Shown: positions 1-10,928 of the stretch, piece by piece
How positions within the stretch are numbered: the first letter of the stretch is position 1
Layout: the number at the start of each line of letters is the position of its first letter
Source: Strongylocentrotus purpuratus
Taxonomy: Eukaryota; Echinodermata; Echinoidea; Camarodonta; Strongylocentrotidae
Assembly (NCBI RefSeq): GCF_000002235.5
Contig: NW_022145599.1
Coordinates: 24,760,879 to 24,824,878, forward strand
Direction of reading: 5' to 3'
Length of the DNA: 64,000 bases
Made by a program: the position numbers and the translations under genes
The notes under the pieces: model-generated
What the model was told of the DNA's origin: nothing
Databases searched by the model: none
Seen by the model: only the letters and a program-made list of their open reading frames with translations

Positions 1-265
1 GGAGGAGGAGGAGAGAAAAAAAATACTATAACAAAATCATCCCCTTTATGATGAAATTTGCATTATTTTTACTATGATGGTTCTTACTTACATGTAAATA
101 CAAAGTGAAGTATTGTTTATGAGCCTTTCACCCATACAGCAAGATTCCCACGTTGACATATCAAATAAAAGAGGAGATGTATTCTAAATAATTCAAAGTT
201 TCTTCACTTTCAAAGTTATAAGATAGGGAAATATAATGTCAAAAGTCTACACAACATCAAATTAC

Positions 266-533
266 CTTTGGGCAAATAAAACGTGACATTATTTTTGGCA
301 AATGAGATGTATCCATCCTGGTTCTCTGAAGATATTGCCACAACATCAGTGATGAAAATGTGATCTTTGACCTCTTCTTCAGACTCTCCAGATTGGTAGA
401 CGACCTCCTTTACTAAATCCTTCCTGGATGAAGCCGAGATGGTAAGCCTTAAGAAGACGTTTCCCAAAACATTGATGAGGACATTGTTGAGTTTGAATGT
501 GAAGACAAAGGGGTTATCTGCAGCAGGACTCAT
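266..533 (-). CDS. First coding exon of an unidentified gene (5' part only)
   Basis: The frame opens with ATG at 533 on the minus strand and stays open for about 89 codons to a good splice donor (CAAAG followed by GTAAT at 266/265). The rest of the gene lies beyond the window's left edge. The predicted N-terminus begins MSPAADNPFVFTFKLNNVLI and continues with alternating hydrophobic and polar residues that suggest beta strands, then an acidic stretch (residues about 50-58). I see no signal peptide, transmembrane helix or catalytic motif. The start is chosen because it is the first ATG and no acceptor is needed upstream. Composition and the donor make a real exon likely, but I do not recognise the family. 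Confidence 0.55.
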
Positions 534-3045
534 GGTTTATTTTCAAGAACTTGTCCCACATCTGCATGCTCTTGACTTGACTTAATTGACCAATTGAAGT
601 CCTGTTGAAATTAATCAAAAGTTTATTAGATTCCTATAAACCAAATAATTCTTCAGTACTTAACAAACTAGACTTAGCATTACAAAGAAGAAAAAAAGAA
701 GAGATTGCTAGTAGACATTTTGTTGCAACACCCCATTTTTTAGTTCATGGGTAGAAACTTAAGTATGATTTTCATGACTGCTTTGACTATCATTCATATC
801 TTCATCACAACATGATTTTGCATGTTCAACATGCTGGGCACTGCATTAACTACTTTATAATGCCAATCAGATCATGAAGTCTTTCACATGTTTTTTCATT
901 TTTTATTTATTATTATCTTTATGTATTTTTAGTTTTAATTTGTTGTTATTATTTAATATAAACTGGTAATTAACATGAAAAAGGAAGCCACTATGTGCTC
1001 CACACAGTAGTAGTCCTTCATTGCATCACATGGCCTCCCCTTTTCTCACTCTTTCAAAGGAACAAGTGTTTTGCAAAACCTTAATATAGCCATAAACTGC
1101 ATGGTATAGCAATGAGTCTTACATTAAAGCATTACTGACTACCTATATCTTTCTTTATACAATTAAGGGCATGCTAGTGATAGTGATTACTATCAATTTC
1201 TCACATAGCTCTACACACAGTGTCAGCGACACATGCTCAACATCACTCATCATACTATACTCTATAGTTTGTGTGAAATTAAGACACCCCCTATTTACTT
1301 GTCTTATTTTTTAATGTTTGTTGATTCTCAAAACTCTCACACCATGCACTGGACAAAACTCAACAGAATTAAACTCAATATATCGCCACTGTCTAGTGAC
1401 AATTTACGACACCTAAATGGCACAGTAAAATACAATTAATTAAACTCTCTGATGTTTGAAATATTACTTAAGAAAATTTAAATTCGAAATATAACGTCGA
1501 GCAAGCATCAATCCTGGCGATAGGCGAAGAGCCGCTTCTTCTTCACTGTGAGCTGTGCGCAGTTCGTGATCATCGCGAGCGCTAAATCTCCCTACCACCC
1601 GAGCTGAGGCAGGGCCTGCGCCTGTCGACTGGTGGGACAAGTTAGTGATTGCTGCAAGAGCTTCGCCTTCGCCTCAGCTGCACCTTGCAAGTTAATTAAT
1701 TGTATCCCTTGAATTAAAGAAATGCATTTATAAGGTATTCAATATCTCTCTGCATTTAAAATATTATTGTATCAAAGACATGCAAAAACATCCACTCACA
1801 CAGTCTTTTCCACCAACAGATCCAAATTGTTGTCATAGTTTCGTGAAGCTGGAGCTCCACGGCCACTACACTGTAGCGCTCTCGATCATTTGCTAATCTT
1901 AGTGAGAAATAAGGCGTTGTGACTTAGATTTTAGTCAAATTTCTGACGTTTTTTTTAAATTAAAAAGTTTTGAATCTTGTTTTTCAAATACAGTACAAAA
2001 AATATTACAAGATATTTTATTAAAAAATAAAAATAATTGTGATTTTTTTTTAATTTTTATTTTTTCTTCTTTAGAAGATATTTTAAATAAATGTATTTCC
2101 TTGAAGAAAACTAATTACATCATCGATATGAGGGTATTTTTGGTAACAACCCCCCCCCTCCCCCAGGTGCCCAAGAATCACAGATCAGTAATCACCAGAT
2201 ATTTATTAAAAGATATATTATTGTAATAAACGAATTGAATCGAACGAATTGAACTCAGACTGAGCTTATTTTTAAATTCATTTCTGCCTTCTTTGGAGCA
2301 GTTCAAGCAGGGATATGAGAGTTAAACTGGTTCAAGGTGGCTCTTAATGAATCAATATAGTTCCCTTTCCAGGAACTGTACCACATAGAGCTGTATATAA
2401 CAACTCTATGCTTTACCCTCATCTAGATGCTGAACAGGCGTTGATATTACCATAGACGTAGAAGTTGCCAAAATGATGATGGAGGCATCCGTCGGATCCC
2501 ATGCAGGAATGATGGAATCTGTAATTAAAATGTGCCCCCATGCAATCCCCGGCTCCCCTCATACCCACACACGCACTTCGATCAGGTAATAGGTATCCCT
2601 GGACATACAATATCGCCTCGATCATTCAACCAAAGTTTGTGTCTGGAGACATTTCAGCATTCTTTTATGTTTGTGTTAAATTCAATTAAATTAAACGTTA
2701 TAAAGTCATTCGAATATGATTATAAATTACATTAGTTTTCATGACGAATATCCCCTTTTATGATGATGTATCATAAAACTAAAGCAATTACTTTTGCTAA
2801 TCTTAAACGCCCTCCCCCTAAAGAAAGGACTGATCTATCGATCTCACAAGACAATTTTTTTTCTCCATAGTTTTTTTGAATGATTCCAAAACAACATAAA
2901 TCATTTTTAGAAATACAATTGGTTTTCATCTTGACATAATTCAATACATTTTCAATTCATAGATTGTACGATTGATGAAAACAATCAAAAGTGAAATCCG
3001 TTGTAACGTTATAAAACAAACTACCCCGTCCAACCAGACCCCCCC
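534..3045. other. Intergenic stretch, no gene recognised; CpG-rich patch at about 1494-1690
   Basis: AT-rich DNA with poly-T and poly-A tracts and no convincing exon. A patch at about 1494-1690 is clearly richer in CpG than its surroundings (GCGAGCGC, GCGATAGGCG) and contains GAGCTGAGGC and CGCCTCAGCTGC in partly inverted arrangement. It could be a MITE, an upstream exon or a regulatory island. A poly-C run lies at about 2149-2165. Confidence 0.4.
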
Positions 3046-3132
3046 AAAAAAAAAAAAACAACAACAACAAACAAACAAACAAACAACAACAACAACAACA
3101 AACAAAACAAACAAAAAACAAAAACAAAAAAA
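3046..3132. repeat. (AAC)n/(AAAC)n microsatellite
   Basis: Uninterrupted A/C simple repeat: poly-A, then AAC and AAAC units. The minus-strand frame across it (Phe/Val/Cys-rich) is an artefact of the repeat. Confidence 0.9.
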
Positions 3133-3551
3133 CCACACACACACATCGTAAACAAACATGCCCACCACCCGACCACAATTCCGCACCGACATACCATACA
3201 CTTTTCCTATAATTGGAGCGTTTAAAGAAATGAATAAATTATTAAACGAGGCTATAATAATCCAGTGTTCAAAGTTCATGTAAATTTCACTTGTTCACAC
3301 TTTTGTAAGGCTAATTTACCTCCCCTCACTCTGCAATATCCTTTGCTTCTTCCCTACATATTCCAACAGTTCATTTTGTTAATCACCCAAAGGCAATATT
3401 ACGGACTTTCCCCTGCATCATATCCAATATTTCATTGCAAAAATAATTCTATTAAATATCTTTATATTCGTGAGGAAATTACCAGACAACCCTAAATGAA
3501 TTTTCTCCCAATCGACAGACCTTAGCTCAAACTTAGCTATTCCGTTCTGCC

Positions 3552-3640
3552 CAGTGGCGTAATGAGCAAAAACATTTTTTTTTTTTGGGGGGGGGGGGGG
3601 GGGCTGACAAAAAAAAAGCGGCGAGGGAGCGGAGCGACCA
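3552..3640. mobile_element. Terminal fragment of a G-run-bearing non-autonomous DNA transposon
   Basis: CAGTGGCGTAATGAGC is followed by a long T run and about 18 G. The same layout (CAG-GGCG-type terminus, T/A run, G/C run) recurs at 5088, 9590, 41237, 47070 and 50699. The opposite end was not identified here. Confidence 0.45.
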
Positions 3641-3852
3641 AACCCCCTCCCAGAGTAAGAAGCATTTGCAATTTAAAGAACCAAATTAGACGCATTTTCA
3701 GGCACTTCCTGGAGTAATATGACGTAAAATTGCTTTTTCCTACCCCTTCCAAGAGTAAGGATCTTTCGCAATTTGAGAACCACATTTGGCGCATTAATGT
3801 CCACCGGCACTTGCCAATGTCCAAATGTCTATAAATTTAACCCTATACACCC

Positions 3853-4000
3853 GGGGCGCGTCTTATTTTTTCGTACCACGGCGAGGCCGGATTCCTGTTT
3901 TATCATGAATATTCATTAGGCAGGGTCGGGGAAAGTCTCGATTCTCTTAAATATTCATATCGAGGTGGGAATGCACGACGCGCGCTATACTCGCACAAAG
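3853..4000 (+). repeat. Inverted copy of the segment at 10668-10808 (promoter-proximal)
   Basis: About 130 bp match the reverse complement of 10668-10808 with few differences. Shared blocks include GTCTTATTTTTTCGTACCAC, ATCATGAATATTCATTAGGC and GAAAGTCTCGATTCTCTT. This copy ends just upstream of a short ATG-containing stretch with a good donor (ATGCATATGG followed by GTGAGT at about 4024-4038), which could be a first exon. The other copy lies about 120 bp upstream of the ATP5MF start codon. It is either a transposed repeat or duplicated promoter DNA. Confidence 0.7.
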
Positions 4001-4118
4001 TGAGAAGATTTAGTTCACGGAGAATGCATATGGGTGAGTAATTGATTGAAATATCAGTAGATTAAGAGAATTTAGTCATTAATTTGAAAAAGCTGTAATT
4101 CGTGATCTACTGTAATTT

Positions 4119-4333
4119 CGGCGCTAGTGTAGCAAGGTATCCAAAATATAGCCTACTAAAACAGACCTCAAATTTTAGACCCCAAATTTCGTGTTTATCA
4201 TTATCTCTAGGGTTAGGGTTAGGGTTAGGGTTAGGGTTAGGGTTAGGGTAATGATGACCACAAAATTTGGGGTCTGAAATTTGGGGTCTGTTTTAGTAGG
4301 CTATATTTTGGATACCTTGCTACACTAGCGCCG
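4119..4333. mobile_element. Hairpin MITE with telomeric (TTAGGG)n in its loop
   Basis: Perfect-looking terminal inverted repeats start CGGCGCTAGTGTAGCAAGG on the left and end CTTGCTACACTAGCGCCG on the right, with arms of about 80 bp. The loop (4208-4250) is TAGGG plus six TTAGGG units. A 6-bp direct repeat TAATTT flanks both ends (4113-4118 and 4334-4339), which fits a target-site duplication. Confidence 0.85.
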
Positions 4334-5087
4334 TAATTTCTTTACATTTTGAGACTGTTCTCAACAGATTTGTGGGGAAAAGGCTAGGAAAATATTTCTC
4401 TTGAAATTGCACTTTGATTTTCATCGTCGTGAAGTAGTTTGACTGCGGTTTGCCTTCATGTCACCCTTTAGAGCCCCGGGGTTCCGGCAGGCCCTCGTTG
4501 GGGAATTTCGGTGCTCATCTGCATCAAGATAAAACTTTCTGATCAGGTTTTATTCCAAATTTGATCGTCATCGTGAATCTAATTCACCAATCATCCATTG
4601 AATTCAAATCTAGATTTAACGTTACACCTTAAAATAATCTATGAAGTATGATTTCTTTAATAATCCAAGAGGGTTAGTTCTTGTTTATATCTTTAGTAGA
4701 TGCCGACTCTGTTGGCTATACTAGTATTACTAAGACTAAGTGCTATCCGTTCGCTCAGTTGCATCATTGGTGCGTGTCAACTTTTAGACCAAAATTGTTT
4801 GTGACCATGGATAATCAAACGGCTCCAAACCATATTTCATTTAGACGTAAACCTGGAACTTATTAATAAAAATATTCAAAAACAAACAAACTAGACCTAG
4901 GATTCATTTATTTAATGTTCAGATGTTGTGTGTGTCCAGTGTGCTTGTCAAGTTGTCATAACTTTTCTAGATCTAGACCTATATTAAAGATTTTTTCTTC
5001 TCCAAAGTGTGCAGTTCATTTGATACTTGTTGGACGTTGTATAAGAGAAGACCCCTAGGGTAGTCGACAATTATGTTTACTTATACG

Positions 5088-6436
5088 CAGAGGCGGCGGA
5101 GCAACTTCCAAAGTGGGGGGGGGGGGGGCACCAACAAAAAAACTTTCTTGAAAAAAGGGCACCTTCAGAGGGAAAATATACCATTTTTTTGACATTGGTA
5201 TATACCCCTATTTTGTGATTACATTATCAGGGATGATTTCAATATTTGTTTCTCTTAATACAGCATTTAAGATATTGCTTAAGTATCATACTTTGCAGTT
5301 TTTGGCTTGCAGTGCGAAAAATTACATCTTATAAAGAGGAAAACCCAATCCTGATGGGGTTATATAAGCACAATCTCATAACGGAAGACTGAATAGATCT
5401 GTGATAAGTTACATAATTATAACATCTATAACTATGGGCAAGCGTAGCGAGCGAGCTTTGTGGGAAATTGCTTTTAGTCGCTTGAAATTAGGGACACGTT
5501 TAATGATGAGAGGAAAAGGGGACACTTATCGAAAGGGTTAAGACACTTATCAGAAAAGAAAAGAAGCATGTGTCAAAGTACAAAGGCTAATTATCAGAGG
5601 TGAAAATGGGGCACTTCTTACACCTAAACAAAGAGGCATGCACCAGGGATGATAAGAACATGGGCATTTGTCGACGGAAAAGAGGCACCCATCAGATTTT
5701 GATAGGGGGCATTTATAAGCAGTGAAAAGGGGCATTTATGAAAAAGGGATAGGTTCTTTATAAGAAAGGAAATAGGGTACATATCATTGTTAAAAGGGTA
5801 ATGAGAAGGGGAAGTGGCTCTTATTAAAAAGAAAAAAAGGCACATGTTTAAATAAACGGGGCACTTATCAAAGACGAAAAGTAATACCGGTAATTATGAT
5901 AAGGGGTAAGGGTGCTTATAAGGAAAAAAGGCATTATATAGGAAGGAAAAGGAGGACGTGTCAAAATAAAAGGGGCATTTATAAGAGATGAAAAGAGTAC
6001 TGACTAGGAGGGGAAGGGGTGCTTGTCAAAGTAAAACAAGTATCTCTCAGAAGTGAATAGGGTCATTTACAAGAGATGAAAAGGGGCACTTAAGAGAATG
6101 AAAAGGAACTATTTTCATAGATGAAAAGGGGCATTTATGAGAAGGGAAAGGGCCTATTTTTAAATGGGGGCACTTATAAGAAAAAGGGGCACTTATTAAA
6201 AATGAAAGGGAGCACATGTGAAGATATAAGGTGCGCTTATCCAAGTTAAAAGGGGTAGTTATTAAAAGGGGAAGGGGCACTTTAAAAACTTAATAGGGGC
6301 ACTTGTCAGAGTAAAAGGGGCACTTTTCCTATGTAAAAAGGGGCACTTTTCCTATGCAAAAAGGGGCACTTTTAGGGTACTTGACCAAATGGGAGGGCAC
6401 TCTGCCCCCCCCCCCCCTCTCGGAGCGCCGCCTCTG
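5088..6436. mobile_element. hAT-like non-autonomous element filled with a GGGGCACTTAT minisatellite
   Basis: The termini are CAGAGGCGGCGGAGC and the inverse GCGCCGCCTCTG. The flanks CTTATACG (5080-5087) and CTTATATG (6437-6444) match at 7 of 8 bases, as expected for an 8-bp target duplication of the hAT superfamily. G runs follow the left end and C runs precede the right end. The interior (about 5500-6385) is a degenerate minisatellite of about 33-36 bp units around AAAAGGGGCACTTATNA. No transposase frame is visible. The minus-strand Cys/Pro/Ser-rich frames across it are repeat artefacts. Confidence 0.75.
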
Positions 6437-6751
6437 CTTATATGGTATGTAGTCCACCTCTTCTTGTTATAATAAACTAATTCTACTTAGTACTGCTTCG
6501 TGTTCATAGGCCATAGAAACCACTGTTTGATGCACAAGTTAAATCTTCCATTTAGTTTTACTTTGTACTGTGGTTCATTAAATAGGAATGTTGATTTCCA
6601 CACCATATTAAAATTAAGGCCAACCAATGCATAAAAATATCTATTAATTTGAATTATGCTAGATCTATTTTATTTTGTTAAGGAGAAAGGGATGCCTTGA
6701 TTGTCGTATTGATTTTCTTCTTCTTTTTGTTCCAAAAGATTGAAACTGAAG

Positions 6752-8035
6752 AGCTGGAAGGAGGACATTACAACATCTCTTATATTTGCAAGATGAAGCA
6801 GAAAGTCCCATGCAGGTACAGTTATCAGGTTATTTAGCACACACATATTAAACGACCACCTATTAATTCACTCAAAAGGAAATGGAACTAAGTTGACATT
6901 GCAAGCATATATAGTGGAGGGTATATTTTATTCTAGTTCTGCACCTAGTATACAAATATTGATGTCTTTTCTTTCTTTGTTTACAAAGGAAAATTTGTCC
7001 TTATTTACAGGAGGTCCTGTGTTTAGAAGAGCCATATCAAATGCACATTGTAAGCACTACATGTAGGGTATACACAGGACCCCTCATTTTTTTTTTTGTA
7101 AGGGGTACTTTCACTTCTTGAGCAATGAAGATGAAGAAGAACACAAAATAAGATTGATAAAAGTCTGTTTATAGGATGTATTATGGTTGATATGTATCCA
7201 TCAGTATCAGTTTTTAATTGAAGTACATGTACCTACTTTGTTTTCTCTCATGTAGGATGATGCCTCTCTACAGTGGATGATGAAGGCATTCTGGTTTGCA
7301 AACTCAGGAGAGGAACAAAGAACAGATGTTGACGGGATCATATCTAGAGATGCGGGCCTACTACACTTCATACGAGCAAGTGTGCTAATATACATGAAGG
7401 TACCCCCAATACATTTTTGTGGAACAAATGTCATGGAGAAAATTATAGATCTAAAACAGATATTTTTCATTGTCAGTTGACTTGTAAAAGAATAATTGAC
7501 TTAATATCACAATTGTAATTTAGATTAAAAATTAAATGTCAATATAGATGAAATATAAGTCTACATTACGTATGTTTCAGTAGCATTATTTCCAGTACAT
7601 TCTCTGGTCAAAGTTGTTTGGTCATTTTTTGTCCCATACTTAACCGAGTATTATTCAATTACCGGTATGAGCACGAGTTGTATTACATTGTATTACTTAT
7701 TTCATACCTTGTCTGATCCGAGCTCCAGCAGGCCTATCGTCTTAATGGGATCATCAGTAATAATTTAAGATGCGGTCAGTATTTAAACTAGTCTTGTACA
7801 AAAAATAGTTTAGGTTTGCCCACTAGAACCCCAAGTTAATTTCAGTCCTTCCTTTTTCTGAGCAGGTATCAGGGTGTATGTTATTAGTCATTGTTGATTT
7901 TTTTATATCTTATTTCATTTTTCCATTCAACAGACTTGGGTTATATTTTTTTCTGAAAACTAGGCTACAACTTTAGTGATGGATGCAGAAGATATCTACA
8001 CGAGACTACGTCTTAAAGATGCCACCCTCATATAA
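6752..8035 (+). CDS. Unidentified small spliced gene, three 3' exons
   Basis: Three exons agree in phase: about 6752-6815 (donor ATGCAG/GTACA), 7256-7399 (acceptor TGTAG, donor ATGAAG/GTACC, exactly 48 codons) and 7964-8035 (acceptor AACTAG, 24 codons with stop TAA). They encode about 92 residues. The middle exon starts DDASLQWMMKAFWFANSG and is rich in aromatic and hydrophobic residues typical of a helical fold. The last exon has MDAEDIYTRLRLKDATLI before the stop. An AATAAA lies 92 bp after the stop. Upstream exons are not resolved; a first exon near 4024 is possible. No membrane segment or catalytic motif is seen and I do not recognise the family. Exon phases and splice sites make a real gene likely. 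Confidence 0.55.
7401..7963 (+). other. Intron of the unidentified gene, no other feature
   Basis: AT-rich sequence between the two phase-consistent exons. I see no repeat or other coding segment. Confidence 0.45.
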
Positions 8036-8126
8036 TGAAAAAGGACAATAGAGATGGGTTTAAACTGGAATATTTACATGATATTTATTTGTTATTTGTA
8101 TTATATGTTTGTAGAATACTACATTC

Positions 8127-8132
8127 AATAAA
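8127..8132 (+). terminator. Polyadenylation signal AATAAA of the 6.75-8.0 kb gene
   Basis: Canonical AATAAA in an AT-rich 3' flank, 92 bp downstream of the TAA at 8033-8035. Confidence 0.5.
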
Positions 8133-8235
8133 GCTAATGAAGTTTATCATCTTGTCGACTTTCAAATAATTAAAGATAACTAATCCTCAACGAATAAACA
8201 TTAAAATTCTAACAATGTCAACTACCATCTTATAG

Positions 8236-8283
8236 GATGAAACTGAGGACTGGGCAGAAAGATTCTCCTTCAAATTTGATTGA
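8236..8283 (+). CDS. Possible alternative last exon of the 6.75-8.0 kb gene
   Basis: After an acceptor-like CTTATAG, a 16-codon frame reads DETEDWAERFSFKFD then TGA. Its phase (0) fits the donor at 7399/7400, so it could replace the exon at 7964-8035. The peptide has protein-like composition. It lies past the AATAAA at 8127, so the two ends would belong to different transcripts. Transcript data would decide between them. Confidence 0.35.
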   Translation, partial: DETEDWAERFSFKFD

Positions 8284-8559
8284 TAAAGGTCTATCAGTCT
8301 ATATCAAAGATTGAATTAATCAATGATATTTTGATTATAATTATACATGTTAAAATTCATTCACCTCTATGGACTTCTGTATGGGAAGTTTTGTAGATTA
8401 TGAAATTATTGCTACTTCAAGTATTGTATGTAAGAAGGTTTGAAAGACAACACTCTAAATGCATTAAATATGGAAACTGCTAATCCTCATTGCCTTTCGT
8501 ATCCAAACTGGTAGCTTTCATAGAATCATGTTTCGATGCTTCCCAACTAAAGAAAACAG

Positions 8560-9620
8560 GGAGTGGGGGGGGGGGGGGGCTTGCTATCCTCTTATCTTAT
8601 CCTCTGTACAAATATGATTATATGTTTATATTAGAAGGATTTAGAAAGTGAAATTTTGAATTATAGCATTACTGTTGGTAGAAGTAATGGCAGTGTCGGG
8701 AGGGGGGGGGGGGGTTCCTGGTGAAATTTACGGTATGCCAATGTCAAATTAATAAAAAAGAGAAAACTATTCTTAATAATAAAAATTATACAGTACATGG
8801 GCCTCCTAACAAAAACCCTGGTACCACTGTTGTGTTTTGAGTGTGTTTTTTTTTTTTGGGGGGGGGGGGGGCTGGCAAACCAATTACAAATTTCCAGTGT
8901 TAAATTCAATTTTTTTCTTTAACAAAATTATGTCAATATATTGTAATTAAACAATGTTTCACTTTCCTTTTTTTCAAGTTAGATATTTGAATAAAATGAT
9001 TAACATACTTTCCGGTTTCTCTGGCCTCTACATTAAAAATGTTCTACTTCTAGCAAAGCTCCTGGAAAGGCTGCAAAAAGGGAGAGTGAAGAGAATGAAA
9101 TTGAAATGTGGACAGTAATGGAGTGAATATGGAATGGTTGATGGTAGTTGATAACGAGTGAATGCAAATGAGTGGCAACAAGTACGACTGAAAGTGAGAC
9201 AGAAAGGAATTGCAACAGGTTGCTCAGTCAAGAGAACAAACCTTGCAGAAGATAGTTTTCGAAAGACAGAGAAAGAGAGAAAAGGGGAATTATAAAAAAA
9301 GGAAAAGGGGGCATGTGTCAAAGGGGCATTTATGAGAAAGGGTTGGGGTTGGGGCTCCTATTAAACAGGGAAAGGGGCACATATCAAAAGGTAAAAGGGC
9401 ACTTGTTAGAAAGTTTAAGGGGACGCGTGTCAAAGTAAAACAAAAATGAAAGGGCTTTTATCAGATATCACAAGGGGCACTTATGAAAATGGAACAGTGG
9501 CACTTATTATGAAGTTAAAGGGGCATTTGTTGAAGAAAAAGGGGCACCTGTCAGATTTGAATAGTGGGTAATTATCGCCAGGGCTGTAGCCAGAGTTTTT
9601 TTTTTGGGGGGGGGCACATA
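8560..9620. repeat. G-run and minisatellite debris of the GGGGCAC family
   Basis: G runs at about 8565, 8702 and 8860 and a second, shorter array of the AAAGGGGCACTTAT minisatellite (about 9295-9575) that also fills the element at 5088-6436. The array ends at a transposon-like terminus (CAGGGCTGTAGCCAGAG, then T and G runs, at 9591). It is probably a broken relative of the 5088 element. No gene was seen. Confidence 0.55.
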
Positions 9621-10667
9621 CATGTAATTGATCGACGTCCTGGGGAGGGGTCAAAAAGAGTTCAACCGATCTTGGATTTTTTTTTTCTTCTTTTTTTTCT
9701 TCAATGTATGTGAAAGAATGTGTAGTTTTCTCTCGAGTTTGTCTCATCATGCGTGGGATCTGTGGGTGCTGGGGTTCCTGCAGCAACCCTGTACATGGAT
9801 TTTCTTCAGTGGGTGCATATAACTCGTGGACTTCACATTGTAAACCTTCAAATGATGAATTATCATCGAGTCCCCCACCCCCCCCCCCCCCCCCCCCCCC
9901 TTCCCTCATTATTTTAGAAAGAAACCAAAGAGAACTTTTAAGAGAAAAAGAGAAAGGAAAGGAAAAAATGATAGCTAGGCCTAAACAAAAACAAGAGGCA
10001 AGATAAAAGAAAACAAGATTGAAAATATGGTATCAATATTATCTTGCTCCTTTCCCTTTTTCTTTTGTCTTCTTTTCATTTCAATTTTCTTTCAATTTAT
10101 TTCTTTCTTCCTTGGTATCTATTCCGTATTCTTTATTTCTTCCATTCATTTATTATTTATATATATTTTACTTTTTAACTTTGTTATTCTTCTTTCTAAT
10201 CCCATTTTTCTTTCTTCCTTTTCTTCCTTATGCAGTTAAGTGAGCATAGATCATAGAAATAATTTAAGTGCAATACACAAGTATTTTATTTTTGATAAAT
10301 GTCTGTATGTAGGCCTATTCTTGTTATCTATTTTATACGGTTTATAATACTGTATCACAAGATACCATAATGCAACCTCTGCTTGTAATATTTAAAAAGC
10401 AAACCTAGAACTGATTATTTACCAATTCATGAAAAGAACTAGACTCCCATTAATCTCAGAAAAGTAGGCCTAGGCTACTCACAAATTGCCTATCAAGACT
10501 CTTATTTGAAATATATGCTATATATCTTGTCTACCGATACTGACATTTTGGCATTTACTAGTAATTAAACACAGCATTTATGACTGTATTATCTAAATGA
10601 CCATGACATTGCTTTTCTATGTCATATTATAGGCCTGACATTAATCCAACGTACTTGTTACACACGA
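9621..10667. other. Non-coding stretch with poly-C and polypyrimidine tracts
   Basis: A C run of about 23 at 9878-9900 and a T/C-rich tract at about 10040-10235. Frames through these tracts are low-complexity. No exon was recognised. Confidence 0.5.
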
Positions 10668-10808
10668 TATTCGATGCTGCGCATGCCTCGATCATACATG
10701 AATATTCAAGAGAATCGAGACTTTCCCCGGCCCTGCCTAATGAATATTCATGATAAAACAGGAATCCGGGCTCGCCGTGGTACGAAAAAATAAGACGCCA
10801 CCCGGCGA
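10668..10808 (-). repeat. Inverted copy of 3853-4000, about 120 bp upstream of ATP5MF
   Basis: Reverse-complement match to 3853-4000, including GCCTAATGAATATTCATGAT and GTGGTACGAAAAAATAAGAC. It is CpG-containing and placed where an ATP5MF promoter would be expected. Promoter activity is inference. Confidence 0.7.
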
Positions 10809-10928
10809 GACACAGTCCTCATTGCAACATATTCATGGGCCAATAAAATAAACCCTCGATTGACGGCGAGTTTACCGATACTACTCTTTCATGCCATATT
10901 CATCCGCAGGTCCAAGTCAAATTCCAAC

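Noticed and set aside
4208..4250. Chromosome end or true telomere
   Set aside because: Only about 43 bp of TTAGGG, enclosed in the loop of an inverted-repeat element with flanking duplication.
9704..10006. 100-codon plus-strand frame with a proline run
   Set aside because: It runs through a poly-C tract and transposon debris and has no splice or start context.
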